NCBI GenBank assembly: GCA_022736495.1
Contig: DZCR01000012.1
Location: 12,377 to 35,038, forward strand
Length of the DNA: 22,662 nt
Reading direction: 5' to 3'
DNA from: Desulfobacca acetoxidans
GTDB lineage: Bacteria; Desulfobacterota; Desulfobaccia; Desulfobaccales; 0-14-0-80-60-11
Part shown: piece by piece, positions 6,172-14,676 of the stretch
How the letters are laid out: the number at the start of each line of letters is the position of its first letter
How positions within the stretch are numbered: the stretch's first letter is position 1
Notes under the pieces: generated by a model
What the model saw: the letters and a program-made list of their open reading frames with translations, nothing else
The model's database searches: none
Told to the model about the DNA's origin: nothing
Translations under genes and position numbers: made by a program

Positions 6172-7470
6172 ATGGCAAGTCCAGGAGCACTGCGGCCGCG
6201 TTGGGGGCAGCCCGTCACGGGTATTGTCTCATTTTTCGTCTTTTTCTTGGTCGCCTGGATCATCTGGTACATTTTCAGTGATCCCCGGGGGCCGGTCGGG
6301 TCGTTCCCCTACCCCTTCGTCCTCTATTTGGCGATGATGATCTTAGTAGGCCTCTGGCAGCATATGTTCATGGGGGATTGGCCTTTTCATAAATTATCCC
6401 AGCCGGCCAGAGGCATCGTGGAAACCATTTTTAACCTGGTCTTAGTCTGGTTTGTCATTCATGTAGTCTTTTATCGCATCCTGGGGGTAGGCTTTAACTT
6501 CCTCAGCGAGTCTAACCTGGAATGGTTGGCCGCGGCCGGCAAGACCGTGATGCCTGAGGGTGTCGCCCAAACCCTGACTCTCAAGACCCTGATGAACCCC
6601 GCCGCTCATTTCGGAGAACGGGCGGTGGTGACCTTCGTTCTGATCGGCTTTTTCAGCTATCCCTACACCACCATTCTGTTCGGCAAGTGGCCAATCCGGC
6701 CCAGTGATCTGAAGCAGCCCGAGGCCGGGCTGGCCGAGATCGGTTGGACCAGCATGTTGACCATGTTTTACTACACCATTCTGATCGTGCCCTTCTGGGG
6801 GCTGATTTACGGGGTGGTCTTCGGGAAATCTTACGGCTTGGGTATTCCTTGGTGGGGCGGCATCGCCGGCACCATGCATGTGCACTGGGTCTTCGGCTGG
6901 TGGGAATGGGCCATCATCGTGCTCTTCATGACTCCCAACGTCTGGCGCATGAAGCCCTGGTCACTGATCAAACTGCCCCAGCCCTGGAAGGGCTTTATCT
7001 CCCTGATTCTGACCTTCATCCTGGGCTACATCCTGGCCCTGCTCTGCGTGAACCTGGCGGGATCCTGGCTGAACATGGAAGAGGTGGTCAAGCACCTGCC
7101 TCCGGCCGACAAGGGCATTCCCACGCGGTTCCTGTGGTATCACGCCGCCGAAATCGCCGGCTTCACCCTGATCCCCTTCCTCATCTGGCACCACTACTTC
7201 GATGACATGTCGCCTGCCAAGGACGTAGATTCCTGGGCCGGCTTCTGGTTTAGGACCATCGGCGTCTTCATCCTGATGGTGTTGAACTACATCTTCTTCT
7301 ACTACATCAACTTCGGTCACTGGGGCCTGGGCAATCCCCATATGGCCCACGGCATCGCCGAACGGGTAATCGGCGGGGAGTCCCTTATCTGGAACTTCTG
7401 GTGGATCATTCCCCTGCTGTGGAACGAGTGGTTTTTCCACAAATGGCCCTTCTATGTCCATGAACACTAA
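6172..7470 (+). CDS. Trp-rich polytopic membrane protein with internal repeats, unknown function
   Basis: A 432-residue integral membrane protein with around ten hydrophobic spans and 31 tryptophans. GGGAGGAAAGT precedes the ATG. It appears to be built from repeated units: a membrane span ending in a W-P element, a short polar linker with a QPxxG motif, then the next span. Units are visible at residues 11-33 (WGQPVTGI), 61-104 (FMGDWPFHKLSQPARGI), 166-212 (LFGKWPIRPSDLKQPEAGL), 251-291 (WRMKPWSLIKLPQPWKGF), more weakly at 341-378, and a closing half-unit at 415-432 (EWFFHKWPFYVHEH). Histidines lie near predicted span ends (H235, H237, H340, H341), but no heme or metal motif is clear. Between CoA-activation and beta-oxidation genes it might be a substrate carrier or a membrane electron-transfer component. 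I do not recognise a characterised family. Confidence 0.85.
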   Translation: MASPGALRPRWGQPVTGIVSFFVFFLVAWIIWYIFSDPRGPVGSFPYPFVLYLAMMILVGLWQHMFMGDWPFHKLSQPARGIVETIFNLVLVWFVIHVVFYRILGVGFNFLSESNLEWLAAAGKTVMPEGVAQTLTLKTLMNPAAHFGERAVVTFVLIGFFSYPYTTILFGKWPIRPSDLKQPEAGLAEIGWTSMLTMFYYTILIVPFWGLIYGVVFGKSYGLGIPWWGGIAGTMHVHWVFGWWEWAIIVLFMTPNVWRMKPWSLIKLPQPWKGFISLILTFILGYILALLCVNLAGSWLNMEEVVKHLPPADKGIPTRFLWYHAAEIAGFTLIPFLIWHHYFDDMSPAKDVDSWAGFWFRTIGVFILMVLNYIFFYYINFGHWGLGNPHMAHGIAERVIGGESLIWNFWWIIPLLWNEWFFHKWPFYVHEH

Positions 7471-7524
7471 GGGTTATAGAGATGCTTGAGTTTTCCTGCC
7501 CGGAAATCCTGGCAAAGAAGCCCC

Positions 7525-8721
7525 ATGACAGTTAAGGCCCAACTGGAAGCGGCCCTGGCAGGAGTGCGCATCCTGGATCTGTCGCGACTCCTGCCGGGAC
7601 CCTTTTGCACCATGCTGCTGGCGGATTTTGGCGCCGACGTCATTAAAGTGGAGGAACCACACCGGGGCGACTATATCCGTGAGTGGCCGCCTCGCATCGG
7701 CAAGAATAGCGGTTTCCACGTGGTGCTGAATCGCAACAAGCGCTCCTTAACCCTCAATCTCAAGTCCCCCGAGGGTAAGGAGATCTTCCGTCAGTTGGCG
7801 CGTCAGGCCGATGTGGTCCTGGAAGGCTTTCGACCGGGGGTGATGGCCCGCTTGGGCTTGGATTACGAGAGTCTTCGCGCCTTCAACCCCCTGCTGATTT
7901 ATGTTGCCCTTTCCGGCTATGGGGACCACGGCCCCCGGGCCCAGCGGGCCGGCCACGATATCAATTACCTGGCCCTGAGCGGCATTTTGTCCTATAGCGG
8001 CCGGGACGACCGGCTCACTCTGCCGGGAGTGCAAATCGCCGACCTGGGGGGTGGCGCTCTCCTGGCATCTTTTAGCCTGGTCCTGGCGCTGCTGGTGCGG
8101 GAGCGCCAGGGTGAGGGACAGTATCTGGACCTCGCCATGCTGGATGGGTCGTTTATGTGGAACTGTCTGCGCTGGGGCAAGTACCTGGCTGATGGGCAAA
8201 TTCCCCATCCCGGGGATGATATACTTAATCATGGTTTTGCCTGCTACAACCTGTATGAAACCAAAGATGGCCGCTATATGAGTCTGGGCGCCCTGGAGCC
8301 GCAATTCTGGCGGGCCTTTTGCGCCGCGGTGGCCCATCCGGAATGGGACCAGGCCAATTACATTGAGCCCGGCCCACACCAGGAACCCCTGAAGGAAGCA
8401 GTGGCGGCAACCTTTAAAGAACGTACCCAGGCGGAATGGATGGCGCACTTCGCCAAACACGATAGTTGCTGCGAACCGGTGTTGAACCTGGAGGAAGCGT
8501 CGCGCGAGCCCCATATCCGGGCCCGGCAGTTGGTGGTGGACCTGGTGCATGAAAGCTGGGGGGCCTACCGGCAATTAGGGATCGCCCCGAAGTTTTCCCG
8601 AACCTCGGGAACGCTACGCAGCCACGCTCCCGAATTGGGGGAACACACCGGCGCCATTCTCCAGGGGTTAGGATATGGACCGGATCAGGTCGAAGAATTG
8701 CGGCAGCAGGGCGTGGTCTGA
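7525..8721 (+). CDS. Family III CoA-transferase-fold protein, probably alpha-methylacyl-CoA racemase
   Basis: A 398-residue CaiB/BaiF-family protein, clearly different from the pair upstream. The sequence GYGDHGPRAQRAGHDINYLALSGIL (H144, D145) matches the active-site stretch of alpha-methylacyl-CoA racemases, where the aspartate of GHDINY is catalytic. LAGVRILDLSRLLPGPFCTMLLADFGADVIKVE at the N-terminus is shared by the whole family. I chose ATG 7525 over a TTG at 7486, because it places the first conserved strand about ten residues in as in relatives; its ribosome binding site (AAGAAG) is weak. A racemase would interconvert 2-methyl-branched acyl-CoA stereoisomers, which fits next to a stereospecific B12 mutase and acyl-CoA dehydrogenases. 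A true CoA-transferase acting on a different acid is the alternative. Confidence 0.78.
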   Translation: MTVKAQLEAALAGVRILDLSRLLPGPFCTMLLADFGADVIKVEEPHRGDYIREWPPRIGKNSGFHVVLNRNKRSLTLNLKSPEGKEIFRQLARQADVVLEGFRPGVMARLGLDYESLRAFNPLLIYVALSGYGDHGPRAQRAGHDINYLALSGILSYSGRDDRLTLPGVQIADLGGGALLASFSLVLALLVRERQGEGQYLDLAMLDGSFMWNCLRWGKYLADGQIPHPGDDILNHGFACYNLYETKDGRYMSLGALEPQFWRAFCAAVAHPEWDQANYIEPGPHQEPLKEAVAATFKERTQAEWMAHFAKHDSCCEPVLNLEEASREPHIRARQLVVDLVHESWGAYRQLGIAPKFSRTSGTLRSHAPELGEHTGAILQGLGYGPDQVEELRQQGVV

Positions 8722-8796
8722 TGTCATTCCGAGCCAAGCGAATAATCTCAACCGCCTTTAAAGGACGATTATTCGCTTCGCTCAGCATGGCCTTGC
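8722..8796. repeat. REP-like palindrome
   Basis: AAGCGAATAATC (8736-8747) and GATTATTCGCTT (8767-8778) form a perfect 12-bp inverted repeat. The match continues outward imperfectly through TGTCATTCCGAG on the left and CTCAGCATGGCC on the right. The core wording (TCATTCCGAGC..AGCGAA.AATCTC and its reverse) is the style of small palindromic repeats scattered in many Desulfobacterota and other genomes. It sits just after the racemase gene and could act as a transcript-end stem, though no T-run follows. Confidence 0.6.
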
Positions 8797-8946
8797 GATT
8801 AAGAGTTTCTCTGGTGGCTACAGGCATCTCGCCTGTGTGGGATTAGGAGGCGCACTGGGCACCAAGATAGCCCCATTTCATTATTTACGGTTGAGTCTGA
8901 ATGATTGCGAAGAAGTTTTGCAAGCTTGCTGCGTACGAGGTAACAG

Positions 8947-10095
8947 ATGCAATTTGAATTGAGCGACGAAGAACGCATGATCCAGGAAATGGCGGCAAAA
9001 TTTGCCCTGCAGGAACTGCGCCCCAAGGCGGCCGAATTGGACCGCACTAAGGACCGCAGCATTATCCTGGCCAACCTGAAAAAGCTGGCCGAACTCGGCT
9101 TCATGGGGCTGAACATCCGGGCCGAGTACGGCGGCGCCGAAACCACCGCAGTGGCCTTCAGCCTGGCCATGACCGAACTGGGCCAGGGCTGCGCCTCTAC
9201 CACGGTGACCACTTCGGTGACCAACATGGTGGGGCAGGTGATTCAGTCGGTGGGCACAGAAGAGCAACGGCGGCGCTACCTGCCCCCCCTTTGCAGCGGG
9301 GCATATCCTGCCGGCGGGTTCGGTCTCACCGAAGCCACGGCTGGCTCCGATCCCGCCGGCATGCGCACCACAGCCAGGCTCGACGGCGACTACTGGCGAC
9401 TCAACGGTCGGAAGATCTTCATCAGCAGCGGCGAGTTTGCCGGGGTCTTCGTGGTCTGGGCGGTCACCGACAAGGACGCCCCCAGGGGCAAAGGAATCAG
9501 CGTCTTTCTGGTGGAGCCGGGGTTTCCTGGCTTTGCCGTGGGCAAAAATGAGCCGAAGATGGGCCAGCGCGGCTCTCCCACCAACGAGCTGATCCTGGAA
9601 GACTGTCGGGTGCCTAAGGAAAATCTGCTGGGCGAGATTAATAGCGGCTTTCGCCTGGCCCTGGCGGAGTTGGCCGGCGGCCGCATCGGCATTGGCTCCA
9701 TGGCCCTGGGCATCGGTCTCGGGGCCCTGGACTATGCCAAAAAATACGCCAAGGAGAGGGTGCAATTCGGCCAGCCCATCGCCCAATTCCAGGCCATCCA
9801 ATGGATGCTGGCTGACCGCTACACTGAATTGGAGGCGGCCCGGCTGCTATTGCTCCAGGCGGCCCACCTGAAGGATCAGGGGAAAGCTTTTTTCAAAGCC
9901 GCCTCCATGGCTAAATTATATGCCACCGAGGCGGCCAACCGGGCTTGTTATGACGCCGTGCAAATCCTGGGCGGTTATGGCTATTCCCAGGAATATCCGG
10001 TGGAGCGCTTGACCCGTGATGTCCGTGTGACTACAATTTACGAGGGCACCAGCGAGATCCAACGCATGATCATTGCCCGGGAATTGCTCAGCTGA
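8947..10095 (+). CDS. Acyl-CoA dehydrogenase (short-chain type), first copy
   Basis: A 382-residue FAD-dependent acyl-CoA dehydrogenase introducing the 2,3-double bond and passing electrons to ETF. The N-terminal helical domain begins FELSDEERMIQEMAAKFA; GGFGLTEATAGSDPAG and FISSGEFAGVFVVWAVTD mark the beta domain and flavin contact; the C-terminal VQILGGYGYSQEYPVERLTRDVRVTTIYEGTSEIQRMIIAREL carries the catalytic base E366 at the butyryl-CoA dehydrogenase position. Length and motifs match short-chain enzymes. GAGG six bases ahead of the ATG is a modest ribosome binding site. It lies directly before icmF and probably oxidises the substrate or product of the mutase. With a second copy after icmF, one may act on a branched and one on a straight chain, but I cannot tell which. 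Confidence 0.93.
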   Translation: MQFELSDEERMIQEMAAKFALQELRPKAAELDRTKDRSIILANLKKLAELGFMGLNIRAEYGGAETTAVAFSLAMTELGQGCASTTVTTSVTNMVGQVIQSVGTEEQRRRYLPPLCSGAYPAGGFGLTEATAGSDPAGMRTTARLDGDYWRLNGRKIFISSGEFAGVFVVWAVTDKDAPRGKGISVFLVEPGFPGFAVGKNEPKMGQRGSPTNELILEDCRVPKENLLGEINSGFRLALAELAGGRIGIGSMALGIGLGALDYAKKYAKERVQFGQPIAQFQAIQWMLADRYTELEAARLLLLQAAHLKDQGKAFFKAASMAKLYATEAANRACYDAVQILGGYGYSQEYPVERLTRDVRVTTIYEGTSEIQRMIIARELLS

Positions 10096-10142
10096 GATAA
10101 TTCCTTAACAGCCCTCAGTCAATTTTTTCGGGAGGTTTCACG

Positions 10143-13100
10143 ATGCCAGAAGAATCAGCCAAAAAAGCCAGTCAAGCCAAGGTACGGTTTGTCACTGCCA
10201 CCACCTTATTCGACGGCCATGACGCCTCCATCAATGTTTTCCGGCGTCTGCTGCAGCGGGGCGGCGCCGAGGTCATCCACCTGGGGCATAATCGCTCCGC
10301 CAAAGAGATTGTCTATACGGCCATCCAGGAGGGCGTACACGGCATTGCAGTCAGCTCGTATCAGGGCGGGCATATCGAATTCTTTAAATATGTTAAGGAC
10401 CTTTTGGATCAGAACGACGTCGGTTTTATCAAGGTCTTCGGCGGCGGCGGGGGGGTTATCGTCCCCGCGGAGATCCGCGAACTCGAAGAATATGGCATTA
10501 CCAAGATCTATTCCCCGGAAGACGGACAGAAGCTGGGTCTTCACGGCATCATCCAGGACATGATGGATAAGGCCGCCACAGTTAAATTTCCGCCCCTGCC
10601 GCCGGATTGGCAAGAAAAGGTGCGGCAGCGTCATAGTTTTGTGGTGACCCAGCTGATTTCCCTGGCCGAGAACAGTTATAAAGGCAATGGCCATGCCTTC
10701 GCCCAGATCAAACAAGAGCTCCCGAGCGCCCCAAAGCCTTCGGCCGTCATCGGCATCACCGGGACCGGCGGCTCCGGGAAGAGCTCCCTGGAAGACGAGT
10801 TTATCCGCCGGTTTATGATCCACTATCCGGATCAATCCATGGCCATCATTGCCATAGACCCGACCCGGAAGAAGACCGGCGGTGCCCTGCTGGGCGACCG
10901 CATCCGCATGAATTTTGTCAATCCGGAAAAGGTCTTTATGCGGTCGCTCGCCACCCGGGAATCGGAAAGTGAGCTCTCCCTGGCCCTGGAAGACTCCATC
11001 AAGGTTCTCAAGGCCGCGGGCTTCGACCTGATCATCGTGGAGACCCCCGGCATCGGCCAGGGGGACGTCTCCATCACCAAGTACGTCGATCTGGCCATCT
11101 ATGTGATGACCGCGGAATTCGGCGCCCCCTCGCAACTGGAAAAGATCGACATGCTCGATTTTGCCGATATGATTGCCATCAACAAGTTTGATCACAAGAA
11201 TTCCCTGGATGCCCTGCGGGAAGTCAGGAAACAATACCGGCGCAATCACAATCTCTTTGGGACTTCCGACGAGATGCTGCCCATCATCGGCACCGTGGCC
11301 AGCAACTTTCAGGACCCAGGTCTCAACGTCTTTTTTGAAAAGGTCCTGTCGGCCCTGAAAGACAAGGGCCTGATCGATTGGCCCATCCCTAAGGCGGAGA
11401 GCTATTCGCTGCAAGAGTCGTCCAAGTCGGGCATCTTGCCCATCTCACGGCAGCACTATCTCAGCGAAATCGCCAACACCGTCCGTGCCTACCATGAGAA
11501 GACCAGGACGGCCGCCCAGCAACTGAAAAAGTTTGAGGCCATCCAAACCGTAGGCCAGGAACTGGGGTTCGATCTGGCCGATCAGGTATTGGCGGCCGAG
11601 AAAAAGATCGATCCTGAGATTGCCGACACCTTGGCTAAATGGGAGAATGTCAGGGAGCAGTATTCCCAGGACGAATTTGAGGTGAAAATCCGGGATAAGG
11701 TCAACCGGACCAAGCTTTACAGCGAGTCGCTCTCCGGCTTAAGAATTCCCAAGATTGTCCTGCCTGATTTTGACAGCCTGGCCGAAACCGCGAAATGGCT
11801 CCGGAAAGAGCACCTGCCCGGCTATTTCCCTTATACCGCCGGCGTCTTTCTCTTCCGCCGAGAAGGGGAGGATCCCAAGCGCCAATTCGCCGGGGAAGGC
11901 ACGCCGGAGAGGACTAATGCCCGGTTTCATTATCTGACCAAAGATGATGACGCCAAGCGCTTGAGCACCGCCTTCGATTCCCTGACCCTGTATGGCGAGG
12001 ACCCGGCCAACGAGCCGGATATCTTCGGGAAAATAGGCGAAAGCGGCGTCAGCATCTGCACCCTCGAGGATATAAAAAAGCTCTATAAGGGCTTTGACCT
12101 CTGCGCCCCCAACACCAGCGTCTCCATGACGGTTAACGGCCCGGCCCCTATCCTCCTGGCCTTCTTCTTTAATACCGCGATCGACCAGCAGCTGGATAAA
12201 TTTAAAGAAGAAAACGGCCGCGACCCCAACCCGGAAGAGGCGGCGCGGCTGCGGCAATTGGTTCTAGCCAATGTGCGCGGCACCGTGCAGGCGGATATCC
12301 TCAAGGAGGACCAGGGGCAAAATTCCTGCATCTTCTCCGTCCCCTTCGCCTTACGGCTCATGGGCGATATCCAGCAGTATTTTATCGACCATAAAGTCAG
12401 GAACTTCTATTCCGTCAGCATTAGCGGCTACCACATCGCCGAAGCCGGGGCCAACCCGTTGACCCAACTGGCCTTCACCCTGGCCAATGCCTTTTCCTAT
12501 GTGGAGTATTATCTCAGCCGTGGCATGCACATAGATGATTTTGCCAAGAACCTCTCTTTCTTCTTCTCCAGCGGCATGGATCCCGAGTACAACGTCATTA
12601 TCCGGGTGGCCCGCCGGATCTGGGCCATCGCCATGAAATACGAATACGGGGCCAATGAAGCGAGCCAGCGGCTGAAATGTCACATGCAAACCTCGGGACG
12701 GTCCTTGCACGCTCAGGAAATGCAGTTCAACGATATCCGCACCACCCTTCAGGCCCTCATGGCCCTGACGGATAATTGCAATTCCTTGCATACCAATTCC
12801 TATGACGAGGCCGTCACCACCCCCACCGAGGAATCGGTACGCCGGGCCATGGCCATCCAGTTAATCATCACCAAAGAGTACGGCATCTTTAAAAATCAAA
12901 ACCCGTTGCAGGGCAGTTTCATGATGGAAAAATTGACCGACATGATGGAAGAGGCGGTCCTGAAGGAATTCGACGCCCTCAGCCGCCGCGGCGGGGTGCT
13001 GGGCGCCATGGAAACCTATTATCAACGGGGCAAGATCCAGGATGAGTCCCTGTATTACGAGCTCAAAAAGAATACCGGGGAGTATCCGATTATCGGGGTC

Positions 13101-13385
13101 AACACCTACATCAGCCCCGATATCCTGGGGGAAAATTATTGCCGGCCCCCCACTCAGTTGACCCGGGCCTCCTACGAGGAAAAGCTGGCTCAGTTGGACA
13201 ATCTCAATAAATTCAAACAGAGAAATCAGGAGAAAGCTGCAATGGCCTTAGATTCATTGAAAAAGATGGTCCTTAGCGGTGGCAATATCTTTGCCGAGTT
13301 GATGGAAACCGTCAAGGTGGCCAGCCTGGGCCAGATAACCCAGGTGCTGTATGAGGTTGGCGGCAAATACCGGAGGAATATGTAG
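10143..13385 (+). CDS. icmF: Fused isobutyryl-CoA mutase IcmF (B12 domain, G-protein chaperone, mutase)
   Basis: A 1080-residue fusion typical of IcmF in length and order. The N-terminal cobalamin-binding domain (about 14-145) has DGHDAS with H26 as the lower-ligand position, SSYQGGH and a GGGGG turn. The MeaB-like GTPase domain (about 200-400) has a Walker A GTGGSGKS (207-214), ETPGIGQGD from E300 and NKFD (347-350). The mutase barrel (about 530-1075) includes SISGYHIAEAG with H764. Two pocket positions distinguish it from methylmalonyl-CoA mutase: F569 (GVFLFR) and Q726 (GQNSCIF) stand where that enzyme has Tyr and Arg. This predicts an uncarboxylated substrate, isobutyryl-CoA to butyryl-CoA, with possible side activity such as pivalyl/isovaleryl-CoA. 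GGGAGG lies upstream of the ATG. The built-in GTPase loads and protects the cofactor. Confidence 0.95.
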   Translation: MPEESAKKASQAKVRFVTATTLFDGHDASINVFRRLLQRGGAEVIHLGHNRSAKEIVYTAIQEGVHGIAVSSYQGGHIEFFKYVKDLLDQNDVGFIKVFGGGGGVIVPAEIRELEEYGITKIYSPEDGQKLGLHGIIQDMMDKAATVKFPPLPPDWQEKVRQRHSFVVTQLISLAENSYKGNGHAFAQIKQELPSAPKPSAVIGITGTGGSGKSSLEDEFIRRFMIHYPDQSMAIIAIDPTRKKTGGALLGDRIRMNFVNPEKVFMRSLATRESESELSLALEDSIKVLKAAGFDLIIVETPGIGQGDVSITKYVDLAIYVMTAEFGAPSQLEKIDMLDFADMIAINKFDHKNSLDALREVRKQYRRNHNLFGTSDEMLPIIGTVASNFQDPGLNVFFEKVLSALKDKGLIDWPIPKAESYSLQESSKSGILPISRQHYLSEIANTVRAYHEKTRTAAQQLKKFEAIQTVGQELGFDLADQVLAAEKKIDPEIADTLAKWENVREQYSQDEFEVKIRDKVNRTKLYSESLSGLRIPKIVLPDFDSLAETAKWLRKEHLPGYFPYTAGVFLFRREGEDPKRQFAGEGTPERTNARFHYLTKDDDAKRLSTAFDSLTLYGEDPANEPDIFGKIGESGVSICTLEDIKKLYKGFDLCAPNTSVSMTVNGPAPILLAFFFNTAIDQQLDKFKEENGRDPNPEEAARLRQLVLANVRGTVQADILKEDQGQNSCIFSVPFALRLMGDIQQYFIDHKVRNFYSVSISGYHIAEAGANPLTQLAFTLANAFSYVEYYLSRGMHIDDFAKNLSFFFSSGMDPEYNVIIRVARRIWAIAMKYEYGANEASQRLKCHMQTSGRSLHAQEMQFNDIRTTLQALMALTDNCNSLHTNSYDEAVTTPTEESVRRAMAIQLIITKEYGIFKNQNPLQGSFMMEKLTDMMEEAVLKEFDALSRRGGVLGAMETYYQRGKIQDESLYYELKKNTGEYPIIGVNTYISPDILGENYCRPPTQLTRASYEEKLAQLDNLNKFKQRNQEKAAMALDSLKKMVLSGGNIFAELMETVKVASLGQITQVLYEVGGKYRRNM

Positions 13386-13442
13386 CGGCAGCCGTCGCCA
13401 CCATGCAGGAACCTCTAAGATTCCAAAAACGGAGAATAGATC

Positions 13443-14600
13443 ATGGGGTATGATCTGACCGAAGAGCAGCGAATGTTGCAGGATATGGTGCGGCGCCTGG
13501 CCAAAGAACAGGTGGAACCGGGCGCGGCCAAACGTGATGTTGAAGGCAAGTTTGACTGGGAGATGGTGGACCTGCTTCGGGAAAATGGCCTGATCGGTAT
13601 TGATTTTCCCGAAGCTTATGATGGCGCCGGAGCGGGCATGCTGGCCCTGGCCATTACCGTGGAGGAGCTGTCCCGGGTGGACGCGGCCTGCGGGTTGGTG
13701 CCGGCCGTGCAGGAGCTGGGAAGCCTTCCCATTATGCTGGCCGGCAATGAGGACCAGAAAAAGAAGTTCCTGCCCAAGCTGGCCTCCGGTGAGCAACTGG
13801 CTGCCTTTGGTCTCACCGAACCCGCGGCCGGTTCCGACGTGGCCCGGTTGCGCTGCCGGGCGGTCAAGGACGGCGACTCTTACGTGATTAACGGCACCAA
13901 AACCTTCATCTCCAACGGCGGCGTGGCCGATATCATCACCCTCTATGCCATCACCGATTCCGGCGTCTCGGCCCATAAGGGTTCCAGCGTCTTAGTGGTG
14001 GAAAAGGATACTCCCGGCTTCTCCGTGGGCAAGAAAGAGGACAAGATGGGCATTCGCTGGTCGAACACCGTGGAGCTCATCTTTGAAGACTGCCGGGTGC
14101 CGGCGGTTAACCTGCTGGGTCAGGAGGGTCAGGGCTTTCATATCATGATGAAGACCCTGGATTTTTCCCGCCTGGGCATCGCCGCCCAGGGCCTGGGCAT
14201 CGCTGCCGGGGCCCTGGATTATGCGGTGGCCTACGCCAAGGAACGGGAAACCTTCGGCCAGCCCATTATCAAACACCAGGGGGTGGGCTTCAAACTGGCC
14301 GATATGGCCATGCGCACGGAAGCGGCCCGGCAGTTGCTCTACAAAACCTGCGCCCTATTCGAGGAGCAGCCCAAGGATATGAGCCGCATCAGCCCCCATT
14401 TGATCCGCATGAGCGCCATGTCCAAGTGTTTGTGCGGCGATGTGGCCATGTGGGTCGCCACCGAGGCGGTGCAGGTGCTGGGCGGCTACGGCTTCAGCAA
14501 GGAATTCCCGGTGGAGCGCATGATGCGGGACGCCAAGATCACCCAGATCTATGAAGGCACCAATGAAATCATGCGCCTAGTGATAGCTAACACGCTTTAA
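13443..14600 (+). CDS. Acyl-CoA dehydrogenase (short-chain type), second copy
   Basis: A 385-residue acyl-CoA dehydrogenase related to, but clearly distinct from, the gene before icmF. It begins YDLTEEQRMLQDMVRRLAKEQVEPGAAKRD, has AAFGLTEPAAGSDVA and FISNGGVADIITLYAITD, and ends VQVLGGYGFSKEFPVERMMRDAKITQIYEGTNEIMRLVIANTL with the catalytic base E371. Electrons should go to the EtfBA encoded downstream. GGAGA precedes the ATG at a normal distance. The reaction is most likely butyryl-CoA to crotonyl-CoA, directly after the mutase. The insertion EEQPKDMSRISPH near residue 310 is a small difference from the first copy. Confidence 0.93.
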   Translation: MGYDLTEEQRMLQDMVRRLAKEQVEPGAAKRDVEGKFDWEMVDLLRENGLIGIDFPEAYDGAGAGMLALAITVEELSRVDAACGLVPAVQELGSLPIMLAGNEDQKKKFLPKLASGEQLAAFGLTEPAAGSDVARLRCRAVKDGDSYVINGTKTFISNGGVADIITLYAITDSGVSAHKGSSVLVVEKDTPGFSVGKKEDKMGIRWSNTVELIFEDCRVPAVNLLGQEGQGFHIMMKTLDFSRLGIAAQGLGIAAGALDYAVAYAKERETFGQPIIKHQGVGFKLADMAMRTEAARQLLYKTCALFEEQPKDMSRISPHLIRMSAMSKCLCGDVAMWVATEAVQVLGGYGFSKEFPVERMMRDAKITQIYEGTNEIMRLVIANTL

Positions 14601-14631
14601 TGGCAGGAAAAATGGCTCTTTAGGCATCAAC

Positions 14632-14649
14632 AGGCTTGCTGGCAAGCCT
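14632..14649 (+). promoter_or_regulatory. Short hairpin before first GNAT gene
   Basis: AGGCTTG-CTGG-CAAGCCT is a perfect 7-bp stem with a 4-base loop (8 bp if the loop closes to two bases), in the 76-base gap between the acyl-CoA dehydrogenase and the GNAT gene. No T-run follows, so it is more likely an RNA processing or attenuation stem than an intrinsic terminator. Confidence 0.35.
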
Positions 14650-14676
14650 CAATTAATACGGCGATAGGATTAAGAC

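Noticed and set aside
7486..7524. TTG start for the racemase-like protein at 7486
   Set aside because: No ribosome binding site, and the extra 13 residues precede the conserved family start; ATG 7525 fits better.
10143..13385. Methylmalonyl-CoA mutase for a propionate or alkylsuccinate route
   Set aside because: The fused order with a central GTPase and the Phe/Gln pocket residues are those of IcmF; no epimerase or carboxylase gene is in the window.
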